A DNA stretch of 64,000 nucleotides. Source: Circinella minor. Lineage: Eukaryota; Mucoromycota; Mucoromycetes; Mucorales; Lichtheimiaceae. Below, piece after piece: positions 23,689 through 34,895 of the stretch. A program made the translations under genes and the position numbers. The notes beneath the pieces are model-generated. The model did no database searches and was not told the DNA's origin. It was given only the letters and a program-made list of their open reading frames with translations. Location of the stretch: the NCBI GenBank assembly GCA_016758965.1, contig JAEPRB010000019.1, positions 62,001 through 126,000 on the forward strand. The letters are read 5' to 3'. Positions within the stretch are counted from its first letter, which is position 1, and every line of letters begins with the position of its first letter.

Positions 23689-26311
23689 ATGTCGGTTGAT
23701 AGCATCTCCTCCCACCAAACGGCCGATCGTGAGGAAGCCGGTGTCAATAATGTATTGACAGCCGAAGAAAAAATCATGGCTGAACTTGGCTATAAGCAGG
23801 TTTCATAATCGTGTCCAATATTTTCCTTATTCGCTCTTTTTACAACCATACATAATCAGATAACACAACAAATAATAATAACACATAAAAAATAATAATA
23901 ATTTAGGAAATGAATAAATCATTATCGACGCTATCCAACTTTGCAGTTGCATTCGGCTGTTGCTCAATTCTATCCGGCTTGACACCTGTAAGAATCAATC
24001 CAATCATCCTAATTACAACTTCTCAACACTATTCACTCCATCCAACAAATTAAACGACGCATTTTTTTCTTTTAGTCAATTTTTTCTCCGCAAATCTAAT
24101 AATCTTATTGTTTTAATTATATAGCTTTGGGGTGATGCCATGTTATCTGGTGGATCTATTGCTATTATTGAAGGATTTTTACTCGTTGCCGTCTTTACAT
24201 TTTGCGTAGCTTTATCACTTGCCGAAATTTGCAGCGCATTCCCGGTTACAGGCGGTCTCTATGTCTGGGTATCTAAACTCGCCCCCACCGAATATGTTCC
24301 AATTGCTTGTTACATCACTGGGTAAACACAACATTCTTTTTTTTTTTAAAAATAAAATAAAAGTTTATTATAAATGTATATTATAGTGACTAATGTTTTT
24401 TTTTATATAAATCTAAATGATAATAGTTGGTGTAACTGGATTGGCTTGGTAAGTAATCTTATAATGATGATAAAAGAAAAATTCCCGTTATCAAATATAA
24501 CTAATACTTTTTTTTTTCTTTTCTTGTATCTCAGACAGGTACAAACTGAATTTAACAATCGCATCAATCAAAATTATCTCTCCGACCTGTTTTTTTTTTT
24601 TCGTCCATAAAACTTAACCTTATTCTTTTATTTTATTTTTACAGTTGCTATCACATCAACAGATCTTGGATTAGCACAATTTTTAGCATCTGTTATTAGT
24701 ATTTCGAACCCTGATTATAATGCTGATATTTATTGGCAATATGGAATTTTTCTCGTCATTGTATTTATTCATGGTTTGATTAATTCCGTCAATATCAAAT
24801 ACAATGGTATGTTTAATCAAGTCTCACTTTTTTGGCATCTTATCGGCACAGTCATGATTGTCATTGTTGGCTTGGTTTTGACACCTAATAAACCAAGTGG
24901 AAATTGGGTGGTACGTAAACACATATGATACCACATGACCTTAAATTTCCTTTTATATCTTCCCATTCTTCCACTGTACACTTTTTGTCTGGATTGTTTA
25001 ATTAATTATAGTTATAACTAACTTTATCATAAATTATTTTAGTTTACCCATTTTGAAAACCATTCTGGCTTCAGCTCTGATGGTTATGCTTTCCTTCTTG
25101 GTTTGTTACAAAGTCAATATACTCTTTCTGGTTTTGATAGTGCAGCTCAAATGTCCGAGGAAACAAAAGATGCAGCTCGTAATGCACCTAAAGGTATCCT
25201 TTATGCAGTCGGTACTGCAGGCATTTTCGGCCTCATGTTTTTACTTGGCGTCAACTTTTGTGTTCAAGACTATCAAGCCCAGGTTGTTGATTCCATCATT
25301 ACACCTCAAATGACTAAAGTCTTCTTGGATGGTGTTGGTTATAAGTGGACTATTGTCTTTACTGTCATCATTATGGGCGCAATGTTCTTTTGTGGTAGTG
25401 CCTTGTTATTGGGTAGTTCCCGTCTCGTTTATGCATTTTCTCGTGACAACGCTATGGTAAGAAAGCATAATCAATTTCACACCTTCAAATAAATTTTACA
25501 TAATACGGTTACCTTAACATTATATAATTATTTTGCTTTTTACACTTTAGCCCTTTAGCTCATATTTATGCCGTGTTAATAAGAAGACAAAGACTCCTAT
25601 TTATGCCGTTTGGGGAAATGTTATTTTTGCTGCCGTTATTGGTATCTTGGTAAGCTATATATAATTTTTTTTTATTTACTGTTAATTATATATTTGATCA
25701 TTATGTATAAAACATATTAATTTATAAAATGTATCCTTGTATTACGATATTACTATTCTATATGTGTATAGTATATTTTGAACGAAACTGCTTTCAATGC
25801 TATTGTTTCAGTGAATACAATTGCTTCATCACTTGCTTATTTGGTTCCAATCGCTCTTCGTTTGACAGTTGGACGCAAGAAATTCGTACGTGGTCCATTC
25901 CATCTCGGCCCTTTCTCTCAAGTGATCAATACCGTTAGTTGCTGTTGGATCATTTTCACCTCCTGTTTATTTATATGTCCCACCGAAGCTCCCATCACTG
26001 CTGGTAAGTTTTTTTTTTCATAATACATAATTAATTCAAGATTTTTCTTATCTATAGTTACTAATTATACTTTATATTTATTAGATAACATGAATTATGC
26101 ATGTGTTCCTCTTGTGGCTGTTCTTGGTGGATCGATTCTCTTTTATCAATTCCGTGCCAAAAAATACTTTACTGGCCCAGGAAAAAGTTTGGAACCTGAT
26201 CCATATCTTGATGAAAATGTGTCCTTTGACTCCTCAGGAACTGATGATTCGACTGCTAAGAAGAACGTCGTTGTAGTGGAGGAAATTTCCAAGAATACCG
26301 AACAACGATGA
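23689..26311 (+). CDS. Amino acid/GABA-type permease, APC superfamily (ten exons incl. micro-exons)
   Basis: The spliced model gives 550 aa. Exons are 23689-23799, 23907-23987, 24125-24321, 24427-24448, 24535-24538, 24645-24910, 25043-25456, 25551-25649, 25772-26003 and 26085-26311. The protein begins with a polar head, then LSTLSNFAVAFGCCSILSG, the typical first helix of fungal amino acid/choline/GABA permeases, then SLAEICSAFPVTGGLYVW and the SGFDSAAQMSEETKDA loop. About twelve hydrophobic segments are seen, then a polar C-tail rich in D and S. It should import an amino acid or polyamine-like substrate with protons; the exact substrate is unknown. The 22-nt exon encodes WCNWIGL. The 4-nt exon (ACAG) is the simplest way to keep the frame, with good splice signals on both sides. 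The start ATG lies in a short S/E-rich exon. Confidence 0.88.
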
Positions 26312-26744
26312 TGTGATTGATACCTCTGCTACCTCTACCTTTATCTCTACTTCTTTATCCCTTTGCAACCAGCTTAAAAGTCTCTTATTTATTTCCTTCC
26401 CTTTCTACCCACGATATCTTTTTTATCTTCTTTATATTCCTCTTTTTCTATTTTCCCCCATCCACCCCCTTTTTTTTTAGTGTATATACATATATATTGG
26501 GTATTCTTATAGTTACATATAATATATTATAGACGTGAATTTTCCTGTAAAATATAAAAATAATTGTAGACCGTCTTATTTTCTCAAGTCATAACTTGCT
26601 CGTTCTCCATTTAAATTTTTTTAACAATCGATATAGATATATATACACATACCTACTATGTATGTGATATATTGATATAAGTACAAATTGATATTTTTTT
26701 TTTACTATATACTATGTTGTTATATAAATTATTCCTAATTGTTG
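26312..26744. other. Short convergent intergenic region
   Basis: The 3' ends of the permease (+) and the metallophosphatase (-) converge here. The DNA is pyrimidine-rich just after the permease stop (26320-26480), then TA-rich. No gene is seen. Confidence 0.7.
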
Positions 26745-28160
26745 CTACAACTCCTGGTGAATCATTTTAGGACGCCCTCTATCAACGAGAAGTCTTCTTC
26801 TTCCATCTCTATAAAGAGCAGTTAACTCGTCACCGACGATTTCAAGAGCTCCGAAGTGTCCGCCATATACATGACTATGAAAAAAAAAACCAATTGAAAT
26901 AATGAGGTGGCGTTGGAATTAAAGATATATAAAATTAACAGAGACTACTATATACTATACTAACTATCCTACAAGGATAAGGAAGTCTATAAATAAATAT
27001 AAATATATAAATTCTTACCTAATTCCAATATCAATCAAAACAGCTTTTCCGCCACATCGTGTATGAATCATGCCATCGCGTTGAACTGTATGGCCCATAA
27101 CCATTCGATCAGCCTGAATATACAAAGATTATTATAAATTTAATATATATTGTGAATGAGTTACTATTAGCTTCTATTTCATTATTTATTTACCTCTAGT
27201 AAATCTAACGCTTCATCAAGAATAGAACAAATGTTTCCATCATCTAAGGCATAGCCTCTATACCATGTAGGACCATGTCCTGAAAAATACAGTAATATAC
27301 ACATATTATAATTATTATGATAAAGAAAAAGATAATCGTTTTTTTTTCTGTTTACTACCTACCTCCGAAAACCTTGTATGGATCATGTCGACCTCGTGAT
27401 TCCACATAATCAAGAATTGTTTGACGTGTTTTTAAATTAATACCTTCAACTCCTTCTTGTGCAAAGGATGGATGGATTCCTCCGTGAACAAAAACAGAGG
27501 TGCCAACTTTGGCAGTAAGGTTTTTTTCAACCAAATCACGACCTATCCAACCTTCAGGAGCAAATGCCTTTTTACGTTCTTCTACACCCCCAAATATTTG
27601 GATATCATGTTCACTAACATATCTCCAATCACCAGATAAGTTCATGATTTCATGGTTACCAAGTAGTGAAACTACCTGACCCCCATGTAACGGTGCTTCC
27701 TCTTGTAATTTTTGTATCAGTTGATATAATTTGATGGTATCTAATTATTAAATTATAAAAATCATGATATCAAGTTAATTAAAATGCGTAAAGTTCTTGG
27801 TGGGATGTTAGTATTGTTGTTAGGAAACTAACCATCTCCTCGATCTACAATATCCCCCTTTTTTTTTTTTTATAAAAGTAAAAAAAAAAAAAAAAATAAG
27901 CATGTTGTATGAGTAAAAAAAAAATTATATAAGTAGGCTTTTTTTTATTTTTATTGTATGCATACAGTTTGAACAAATATAGTATCACCACCAGCCCAGT
28001 GTGCGTCATCATCAACAATTCCACTAAACTTCAGTATAGTCAACATTCTATGATAGTCTCCATGAATATCTCCTACAGCAACGATTCGTTGTCCAAAGAC
28101 AATAGATTGACATAGTAATGTACAAATGGTAAAATACCATACCAACGTTAGCATTGTCAT
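26745..28160 (-). CDS. Calcineurin-like metallophosphoesterase with signal peptide (Shewanella-like phosphatase group)
   Basis: The spliced model gives 302 aa from exons 28160-27966, 27857-27833, 27740-27363, 27279-27194, 27113-27019 and 26874-26745. Residues 1-24 form a hydrophobic signal peptide (TMLTLVWYFTICTLLC...), so the protein probably enters the secretory pathway. The metal-binding motifs come in the usual order: GDIHGD (30-35), GDIVDRGD (66-73), GNHE (101-104), then a downstream VHGGIHP and MGHT. This set is that of PPP-fold phosphatases. The short length and H/W-rich linker fit the Shewanella-like (SLP) group better than PP1/PP2A. The GDIVDRGD motif is carried by an exon of only 25 nt behind an A-rich acceptor. 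The promoter is shared with the divergent SANT gene, 224 bp away. The substrate is unknown. Confidence 0.85.
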
Positions 28161-28384
28161 TGCATAAAAATATGGCTGGAAAGAGTTGGGAAGGAGAAAA
28201 AAGTTCAGGCACAGAAAATTCAACGAATGACACGCGTTTTTAAAAACGCGGTTAAAAAAAAAAAAAAAAAAGAAAGGCGCGAAAAATGATACGTGATTTT
28301 TTTTTTATCTCTTTTTATTTTTATAAACAACAGATATATACACAAATATTTCATTTATAAAAATAATCACCCACAAAACAAAAA
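28161..28384. promoter_or_regulatory. Divergent promoter with MluI-box palindrome and E2F/MBF-like site
   Basis: A 224-bp gap separates two divergent start codons. It holds a perfect 18-bp palindrome at 28233-28250 (CGCGTTTTTAAAAACGCG), whose left arm with the preceding A gives ACGCGT, the MluI cell-cycle box. It also holds GGCGCGAAAA at 28276-28285, which on the other strand reads TTTTCGCGCC, the E2F/MBF-type core. In yeasts such boxes drive G1/S genes. That role is inferred here and not shown. Confidence 0.5.
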
Positions 28385-29244
28385 ATGACTGTTGAAGATA
28401 TTAAAATGGAAGACGCTATCGTCGAATCACCTAATACAACTGATAGCATGATTGAGGATGAACCAACATCAACAGTAACTAATGAAAAACAAGACGAATC
28501 AAAAAGAGCAATGAGTCCTATTTCTGAAAAAGAACGTGAAAAACAAGAATGGGTCAAGAAAATGAGACTGAAATTTTGTGTTCGACCTGAATTCGAGATT
28601 ACTAAAAACATGATTTATCCTGACGGTACATTGAACCAAGAGTAAGTTTTTTTTTTTTTTTTTTACTTCTTGTTAAAAGTGGGTAGCACATGTATATGAA
28701 TATATTGAATATATTGAATATAAAATAAATTAACTATTCTGTAGTTACTTTCGCCCACCAAAAGGCGCTAAGAAAGAAGAAGCTCGTAAATGGACCGAAG
28801 TTGAAAAAGAATTACTTATCAAGGGTATTGAAAAACATGGTATTGGTAGCTTTGGTGAAATATCAAAAGAATCTCTTCCAAAATGGGTAATTTATAATAA
28901 AGATAATATCTTTACAATATGCATAAAAAATATAACTAGATGACTTATACTAACTAATGGTATATTGACCGGCGGGGGGGATTTTGTATGATATTTAATT
29001 ATAGTCAACAAATGATTTACGTATCAAATGTATTCGATTAATTGGACGACAAAACTTACAGTTATATAGAGGTTGGAAGGGAAATGCGGATGATATTGCA
29101 CGTGAATATAGCCGCAACAAAGAAATCGGTCTTAAATTTGGAACATGGAAACAAGGTGTACTTGTATATGATGATGAAGGATTAGTTGAAAAGGAATTAT
29201 TAGCACAAAAGAATAGTGCAGATGAGGATGTGGATATGGAGTAA
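28385..29244 (+). CDS. SANT/Myb-like DNA-binding domain protein
   Basis: The spliced model gives 212 aa from exons 28385-28641, 28745-28886 and 29005-29244. The first about 60 residues are acidic and S/T-rich, ending in a charged helix (SEKEREKQEWVKKMR). A SANT/Myb-like domain follows (about residues 96-140). Its spaced aromatic residues read ARKWTEVEKELLIKGIEKHG, then FGEISKESLPKW and a last helix LRIKCIRLIGRQNL. The C-terminus ends in a D/E-rich patch. The role is probably in chromatin or transcription in the nucleus; no specific orthologue is recognised. It is divergent from the phosphatase gene and shares a promoter with cell-cycle-box-like sites. The purine gene ATIC follows on the same strand about 320 bp downstream. 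Confidence 0.75.
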
Positions 29245-29561
29245 ATAATCATACATAGTATTGATTAATAATGGAACAAAAAAAGAAAAGAAATGTACAA
29301 AAATATACCTTATGCATCTTACTAAAACTTTGTAAATAAAATAAAACTGTTTGCTCTATAAATCCCAATTCCAAAGGTCATTGGTAAACCTTCGATCTAA
29401 GTAGACTCTACATCAGCAGTCACTTTTTTTTTTTTTTCTAATTCGCGAAAAAAAATTGAAACTTTTGAAAGATTGCATCAGGCGGGCGCGTTCTAATTTT
29501 GAAATCATTTCCTTCTCTCTTTTCAAAACTTTCAACTGAAAAAAAATAAAAGCTTTTGACA
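29245..29561. other. Intergenic region, promoter of the ATIC gene
   Basis: About 317 bp between two same-strand genes. It contains TTCGCGAAAA near 29442 and a GC-rich GGCGGGCGCG patch near 29482, both unlike the flanking DNA and similar in kind to E2F/MBF cores. No gene is seen. Confidence 0.5.
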
Positions 29562-31772
29562 ATGTCGCAAAAAATTGGTTCGTACATTTATAAAATGATA
29601 TCAAAAATAGTCTGTTAAAATAAGCTATGATAGAAACTAACTGTTTTACTGTTATAATATGGGTTATTTAGCTATTTTGTCCGTTTATGACAAGACCGGT
29701 TTGGTCGACTTTGCCAAGGACTTACACGCACAAAACGTTCGTTTGCTCGGTTCCGGCGGTACAGCTAAGCTTATTCGTAATGCTGGTATTCCTATTGGGT
29801 AAATAAAATCAAGCATAGAATTTGACGTGACGCAAAATTTTGGAAATATTCATGCATTATTCGAAAAATAATTATAAAAAAGTGATGTTTCCGATATCAC
29901 CAAGGCTCCCGAGATGTTGGGCGGTCGTGTCAAGACTTTGCACCCTGCTGTTCATGGTGGTAAGTAAACGTAAAATGTAGAGAATAGAGATGGCAAAGGG
30001 AAGGAAAAAGAGAGAAAGAGGGAATCTTTGTGTTTAGATACTTATTGATTCATTGTGTTGCATCTTTATATAGGTATTTTGGCCCGTAACATCGAAAGCG
30101 ACGAAAAGGATTTGGCCGAACAACAAATTGAAAAGATCGATATTGTTGTTTGTAACCTTTATCCTTTCAAGGAAACCATCGCTAAGCCTGATGTAACCAT
30201 TCCTCAAGCCGTTGAAGAAATTGATATTGGTATTGAAAATAATCAGATCTATTATATAGTTACACACACGCGTATTTACTATTAACCAATATAGCAAAAC
30301 AATTGGGAAACATTGTATTGTTGTAAAGGTAAATGAAAAGAGAAAAACGAGGTTTATAAAATAATTTTTGTATTATTATAGGTGGTGTCACTTTGCTTCG
30401 TGCTGCTGCCAAGAATCATGCCCGTGTTTCTATCGTCTCTGATCCCGCTGACTATAGTAAAGTTATCGAAGAATTGAAGGGCGGTGATGTCACCCAAGAA
30501 ACCCGTAACAAGCTTGCATTGAAGGCTTTCAATCATACTTCCGACTATGATGAAGCTATCTCCAACTACTTCCGCCGTGAATATTCTCAAGGTGAAGCTA
30601 TGTTGCCTTTGCGTTATGGTGCCAACCCTCATCAAAAGCCTGCTCAAATCTACACCAAGCAAGACAAGCTTCCTGTCACCCCATTGTCAGGCTCCCCCGG
30701 TTACATTAACTTCTTGGATGCTCTGAACTCTTGGGCTCTTGTCAAGGAACTCAAGGAAGCTACCAACCTTCCTGCTGCTGCTTCTTTCAAGCATGTTTCT
30801 CCCGCTGGTGCCGCTATTGGTGTCCCATTGTCTGATGTTGAAAAGAAGGTTTATCAAGTTGATGATCTTAAGGTTCCTCTTACCCCTCTTGCCTCGGCTT
30901 ATGCCCGTGCTCGTGGTGCTGATCGTATGTCATCCTTTGGTGACTTTATTGCCTTGTCCGACAAGGTCGATATTGCTACCGCCAAAATTATTTCTCGTGA
31001 AGTCTCTGATGGTGTCATTGCTCCCGACTTTGAACCTGAAGCTCTTGATATCTTAAAGGCCAAGAAGGGTGGCAAGTATGTTGTTTTAAAGATGGACCCT
31101 ACTTATGAACCTGAAGAACAAGAAGTTCGTCAAGTTTATGGTTTATACATGGAACAAAAACGTAACAACTACAAGATTGATGCTTCCCTTTTCAAAAACA
31201 TTGTTACCAAGAACAAGGACATGCCCGAATCTGCTATCCGTGATTTGATTGTTGCTAGCATTGCTCTCAAATATACTCAATCCAACTCTGTTTGTTATGC
31301 CAAGGATGGTATGGTCATCGGTCTTGGTGCCGGTCAACAATCCAGAATCCATTGTACTCGTTTGGCAGGTGATAAGGCTGATAACTGGTGGTTGCGCCAC
31401 CATCCTAAGGTCTTGGCCTTTAACTTCAAGAAGGGTACTAAGCGTGCTGACAAGTCCAATGCTATTGATTTATATGTCATCAATGAAATTGGTGAAGGTG
31501 ACGAGCGTAAGGCTTGGGAAGCTAGCTTTGAAACTATTCCCGAACCTCTTACTGCTGAAGAACGTAAGGAATGGATGGCTCAATTGAAGGATACAGTTTG
31601 CTCTTCTGATGCTTTCTTCCCCTTCTCTGATAATATCTATCGTGCCCATCGTTCCGGTGCCAAGTATGTCGCTGCTGCTTCTGGCTCTGTTCAAGATGAC
31701 GTTGTCATTGCTGCTGCTGATTCGCTTGACATGGTCATTGCCCATACCACTTTGCGTCTTTTCCATCATTAA
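29562..31772 (+). CDS. ADE16: Bifunctional AICAR transformylase/IMP cyclohydrolase (purine synthesis)
   Basis: The spliced model gives 588 aa from exons 29562-29577, 29672-29798, 29883-29959, 30074-30229 and 30382-31772. The enzyme does the last two steps of IMP synthesis. The N-terminal IMP cyclohydrolase domain (about 1-200) starts [11 protein letters not shown] and shows [28 protein letters not shown] and CNLYPF. The C-terminal AICAR transformylase domain shows [26 protein letters not shown] with the catalytic Lys-His pair, DSFASA-like [11 protein letters not shown], and a final GSVQDD...HTTLRLFHH. The first coding exon is only 16 nt (MSQKI). A start at the later ATG 29659 would give a poorer N-terminus and ignore a clean intron. 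Length equals the family norm (about 590). Codon use is C-rich and even, as expected of a highly expressed gene. Confidence 0.96.
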
Positions 31773-32133
31773 AAAAAGTTGTTTCATTTTGCATTGAGTA
31801 GTTTTTTTTTTCCTCTCTCCATAATAATAATAAAAATTCATGAATTTCATCCATATAAATGTGTATTTTATTTCTTTTATTTATTTTTTTTGTTAAAAAA
31901 AACGTGGGTTTCCTATATTGTTACTGTGGTTACGTCATGGCAACATTAATTACCTCTAGCAAAAAAAAAAAAAAAGAGAAGTAATAATTGGTGGAAAGGA
32001 AAGCGCGGGCAGACTTAAACTTTTCTCTCCCTTCCTCCCTCTTTTTTTATAATTTTTTTTTCTTGTTATACAACATAACTTTTTTCTCTTTCCTATTTAT
32101 TTTTTTTTCCCTTACTATTTTAGATCGATCATC
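31773..32133. other. Intergenic region, promoter of the calcineurin B gene
   Basis: About 360 bp between two same-strand genes. It holds A and T tracts (31960-31976) and a pyrimidine-rich stretch just before the calcineurin B start (32020-32115), typical of fungal promoters. No gene is seen. Confidence 0.65.
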
Positions 32134-32849
32134 ATGGGGCAAGCAGAATCACATCTCGAAGACATGGTTAATACCACAAATTGTACGTTATTTTTTTCTT
32201 ATTTGTTGTATACATATTATTTTTATATTTTTATTTTTGGTTGTAAACCCTGCATAACTGAATAGAGTCCCTTGCATAGTTTCCGCCGAGGAAATACAAC
32301 GTTTATATAAACGTTTCATGAAACTTGACAAGGATAACTCGGGTTCGATTGATAAAGAAGAATTTTTAGCGATTCCACAAATTGCAAATAACCCTTTAGC
32401 ATCTCGTATGATTGCTATTTTCGATGAAGACGGTGGAGGAGACGTTGATTTTAAGGAGTTTATTAAAGGATTGAGTGCTTTTAGTGCACGGGGACAAAAG
32501 CGCGAAAAGCTTGAATGTAAGTTGTTGGTTTGTTTTTTGTTTGTTGTGTTATTTAAAACCAAAAAAATAAAATAAAAATAAGGTTATTAATTAATTATTT
32601 ATTCATTTTTTAGTTGCATTCAAGGTTTATGATATGGATCGAGATGGTTATATTTCAAATGGTGAATTATTTTTAGTACTTAAAATGATGGTTGGAAATA
32701 ATTTGAAAGATAATCAACTTCAACAAATTGTTGACAAGACCATCATGGAAGCAGATAAAGATATGGATGGTAAACTTAGCTTTGATGAATTTATCATTAT
32801 GGTGGAAAATACAGATGTTGCTAAGCAAATGACTCTTGAAAGCTTTTAA
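32134..32849 (+). CDS. CNB1: Calcineurin regulatory subunit B
   Basis: The spliced model gives 173 aa from exons 32134-32182, 32280-32516 and 32614-32849. The protein is the Ca2+-binding partner of the calcineurin catalytic subunit, a Ca2+/calmodulin-dependent Ser/Thr phosphatase. It starts MGQAES, an N-myristoylation signal (Gly2). Four EF-hands are visible: [36 protein letters not shown] and [12 protein letters not shown]. The length equals that of other fungal CnbA/Cnb1 proteins. The first exon is short and its boundary is fixed by the [13 protein letters not shown] stretch at the start of exon 2. Confidence 0.95.
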
Positions 32850-34196
32850 ACAAAAAAAGTTTTTTCTTATATCAATCCTATACTACACTTCTCCCACACA
32901 CATTTTCTTCTATGAAAATAAAAACAAAAAATGATCCGATATCACACACACACACGCGCTCTCTCCTTAATCACCTCTCATAACATTTTATACATATAAC
33001 ATATGCATATTTTTTTTTCTTTTACATATTAACCTTGGCTTTCCCTTTTCCCTCATAACAATTTTTTTTATTACTTTTTCTCTTTCTTTCTTTGTCAAGA
33101 GTATATAGATAACTTTTTTTTTTGTATACGTTAATATTTAGTATTATTTTTATTTTGTCAGTTATAACTTATAATGTGTACATCTGTTTGTACTACTGAA
33201 AAAAACTATTTGCAAACCAATGGCAACTTGTACGACTTTATCATATGGGCTGAGCTGAATAACTTTATAAGATTTATGTTCTAGGATATATTTCAGAGTG
33301 TGTGTGTTATATGACAGGTTATGATGTTTATTTATATATATATCTTCTTCTCTATCTATCGGTGATCATAATTATTGAAAGCTTTTTTATGATTACTTTA
33401 TAACATTATTGGCATGTGACATGCGAGAAATTCGCTTTTGTTCTTACGTATCCTTGTCAGGCATCCTTTTTATATTCAAAGACTCAGCATTACTGTGATA
33501 AGAAAAAAGTAAAAGATAACAGTAGGTCATTCGGATGATCTGCTGTGAGGCTTGCATAATTCATAGTTACAATTGCCAAGATTACTTTTCACATACGTAT
33601 ACTGAGTATGCTTAGTCGTAAATCCACAAAAGTGATAATGATTACAAAATAAGAAAGGTGAAATCTCGCCTCAAATTTTCTTTAATTGGTAATTGTATCA
33701 TAGTTATACCATATATTAAAGTGAGAAGAGTTTTATTTTAAAATTGACAGGTCCCACATGTCAATTATTATTATGATTATTATTTTGATAACAATGATGC
33801 ATTGGTGGCGTTTCCACCCCCCCTTACAAATGCATAACAGATACATACAACTTGCTTACAAATATACTTATATCGTTAATCTCTCTTTAAGTTGGTGTAA
33901 CAAAGTCAGTGCATATAACAATTCGTTCCATTTATCCGAGAATATGTTTTTTTTTATTAATTTTGGAGATGAAAGGAAGGGAAGGTCATAAAGAAAGGCG
34001 AATTATAATTATAATTTTTTAAATGTGCTACTATATCAGGGTTCATATATTATTATGTCGAGTCATATCGTTTGATGTTAATTGGTATGGATGATAATAT
34101 ATACACGAGTAAACCTCCATAAAAATACGATAGGAAATATGTATATACAATTTCGTTCTTTTATTCAAATATACATCAAACAAATAAAAACATGAG

Positions 34197-34197
34197 A

Positions 34198-34229
<32 letters not shown>

Positions 34230-34242
34230 GTGTGTGTGTGTG
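34197..34242. repeat. Compound TA/TG microsatellite
   Basis: A TA run of about 28 nt is followed by ACATA and then a TG run. Such TG blocks next to TA blocks are length-variable. Confidence 0.8.
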
Positions 34243-34668
34243 GATAATAATATTGATATTAAATAAGACTAATTATTCCCATTTGAAAAGAGTTATTTTT
34301 TGATAATAAACCTAAAGTAAACAAAATTTGTAAAAGAAAGAACGTTTAGCTAATAAAATAATGAAAAGAGTATAATATTACCTTAATTATAAAATCTGAA
34401 GGATGAAATAGCTAAGACTGTACGATGAAGTATGATTATAATGTATAATAATATAGGAGATTAACCTAATCCAGAAATTCCAATCGGCCTAATAATAAAA
34501 ACGTAAAAAAAAAAAAGGAATCTTCCCCAACAATAATCTCCCCATTTGTCGCACGTTCTGGTTCGTTGTATAACCCGTCATTTTTTCTTCTTCTTGCTTC
34601 TTTTTTTTTAAGGAATGGGAGCGTTTTACAGGTTGTTGTTTATTGCGTTGGTCGGAAAGGAGCAATCT

Positions 34669-34695
34669 TATATATATATATATATATATATATAT
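34669..34695. repeat. TA microsatellite
   Basis: About 27 nt of alternating TA lie in the intergenic region just downstream of the acidic orphan gene. Confidence 0.8.
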
Positions 34696-34895
34696 TTCGT
34701 TTGATGGGTGGGTTGATTGATTTGTGAGGTGCGAAGATTTGGATGTCATACTATGTACAAAGAAAGATAATGAAAGGGGGAAAAAAAAACTAGGTGACAA
34801 GTAGAGACAATGAAAAAAATAAAAAAAAAAGAAGAGGAAGGAATGGTTAAAACGATTGCAGGTGAACTCCTTTTTTTTTATCTGTTATAATTATG

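Larger units (their letters stand above)
32850..34895. other. Gene-free intergenic region with microsatellites
   Basis: About 2 kb between convergent genes (calcineurin B + and the acidic orphan -). It holds a TA run continuing into a TG run (34197-34242), a TA run (34669-34695) and a short CA run (32944-32957). Open frames here are low-complexity. No gene is seen. Confidence 0.7.

Noticed and set aside
28161..28223. Longer N-terminus of the metallophosphatase from a TTG at 28223
   Set aside because: No ATG; the ATG at 28160 gives a good signal peptide.
31249..31587. Overlapping frames within ATIC exon 5, both strands
   Set aside because: Shadows of a strongly biased coding exon.
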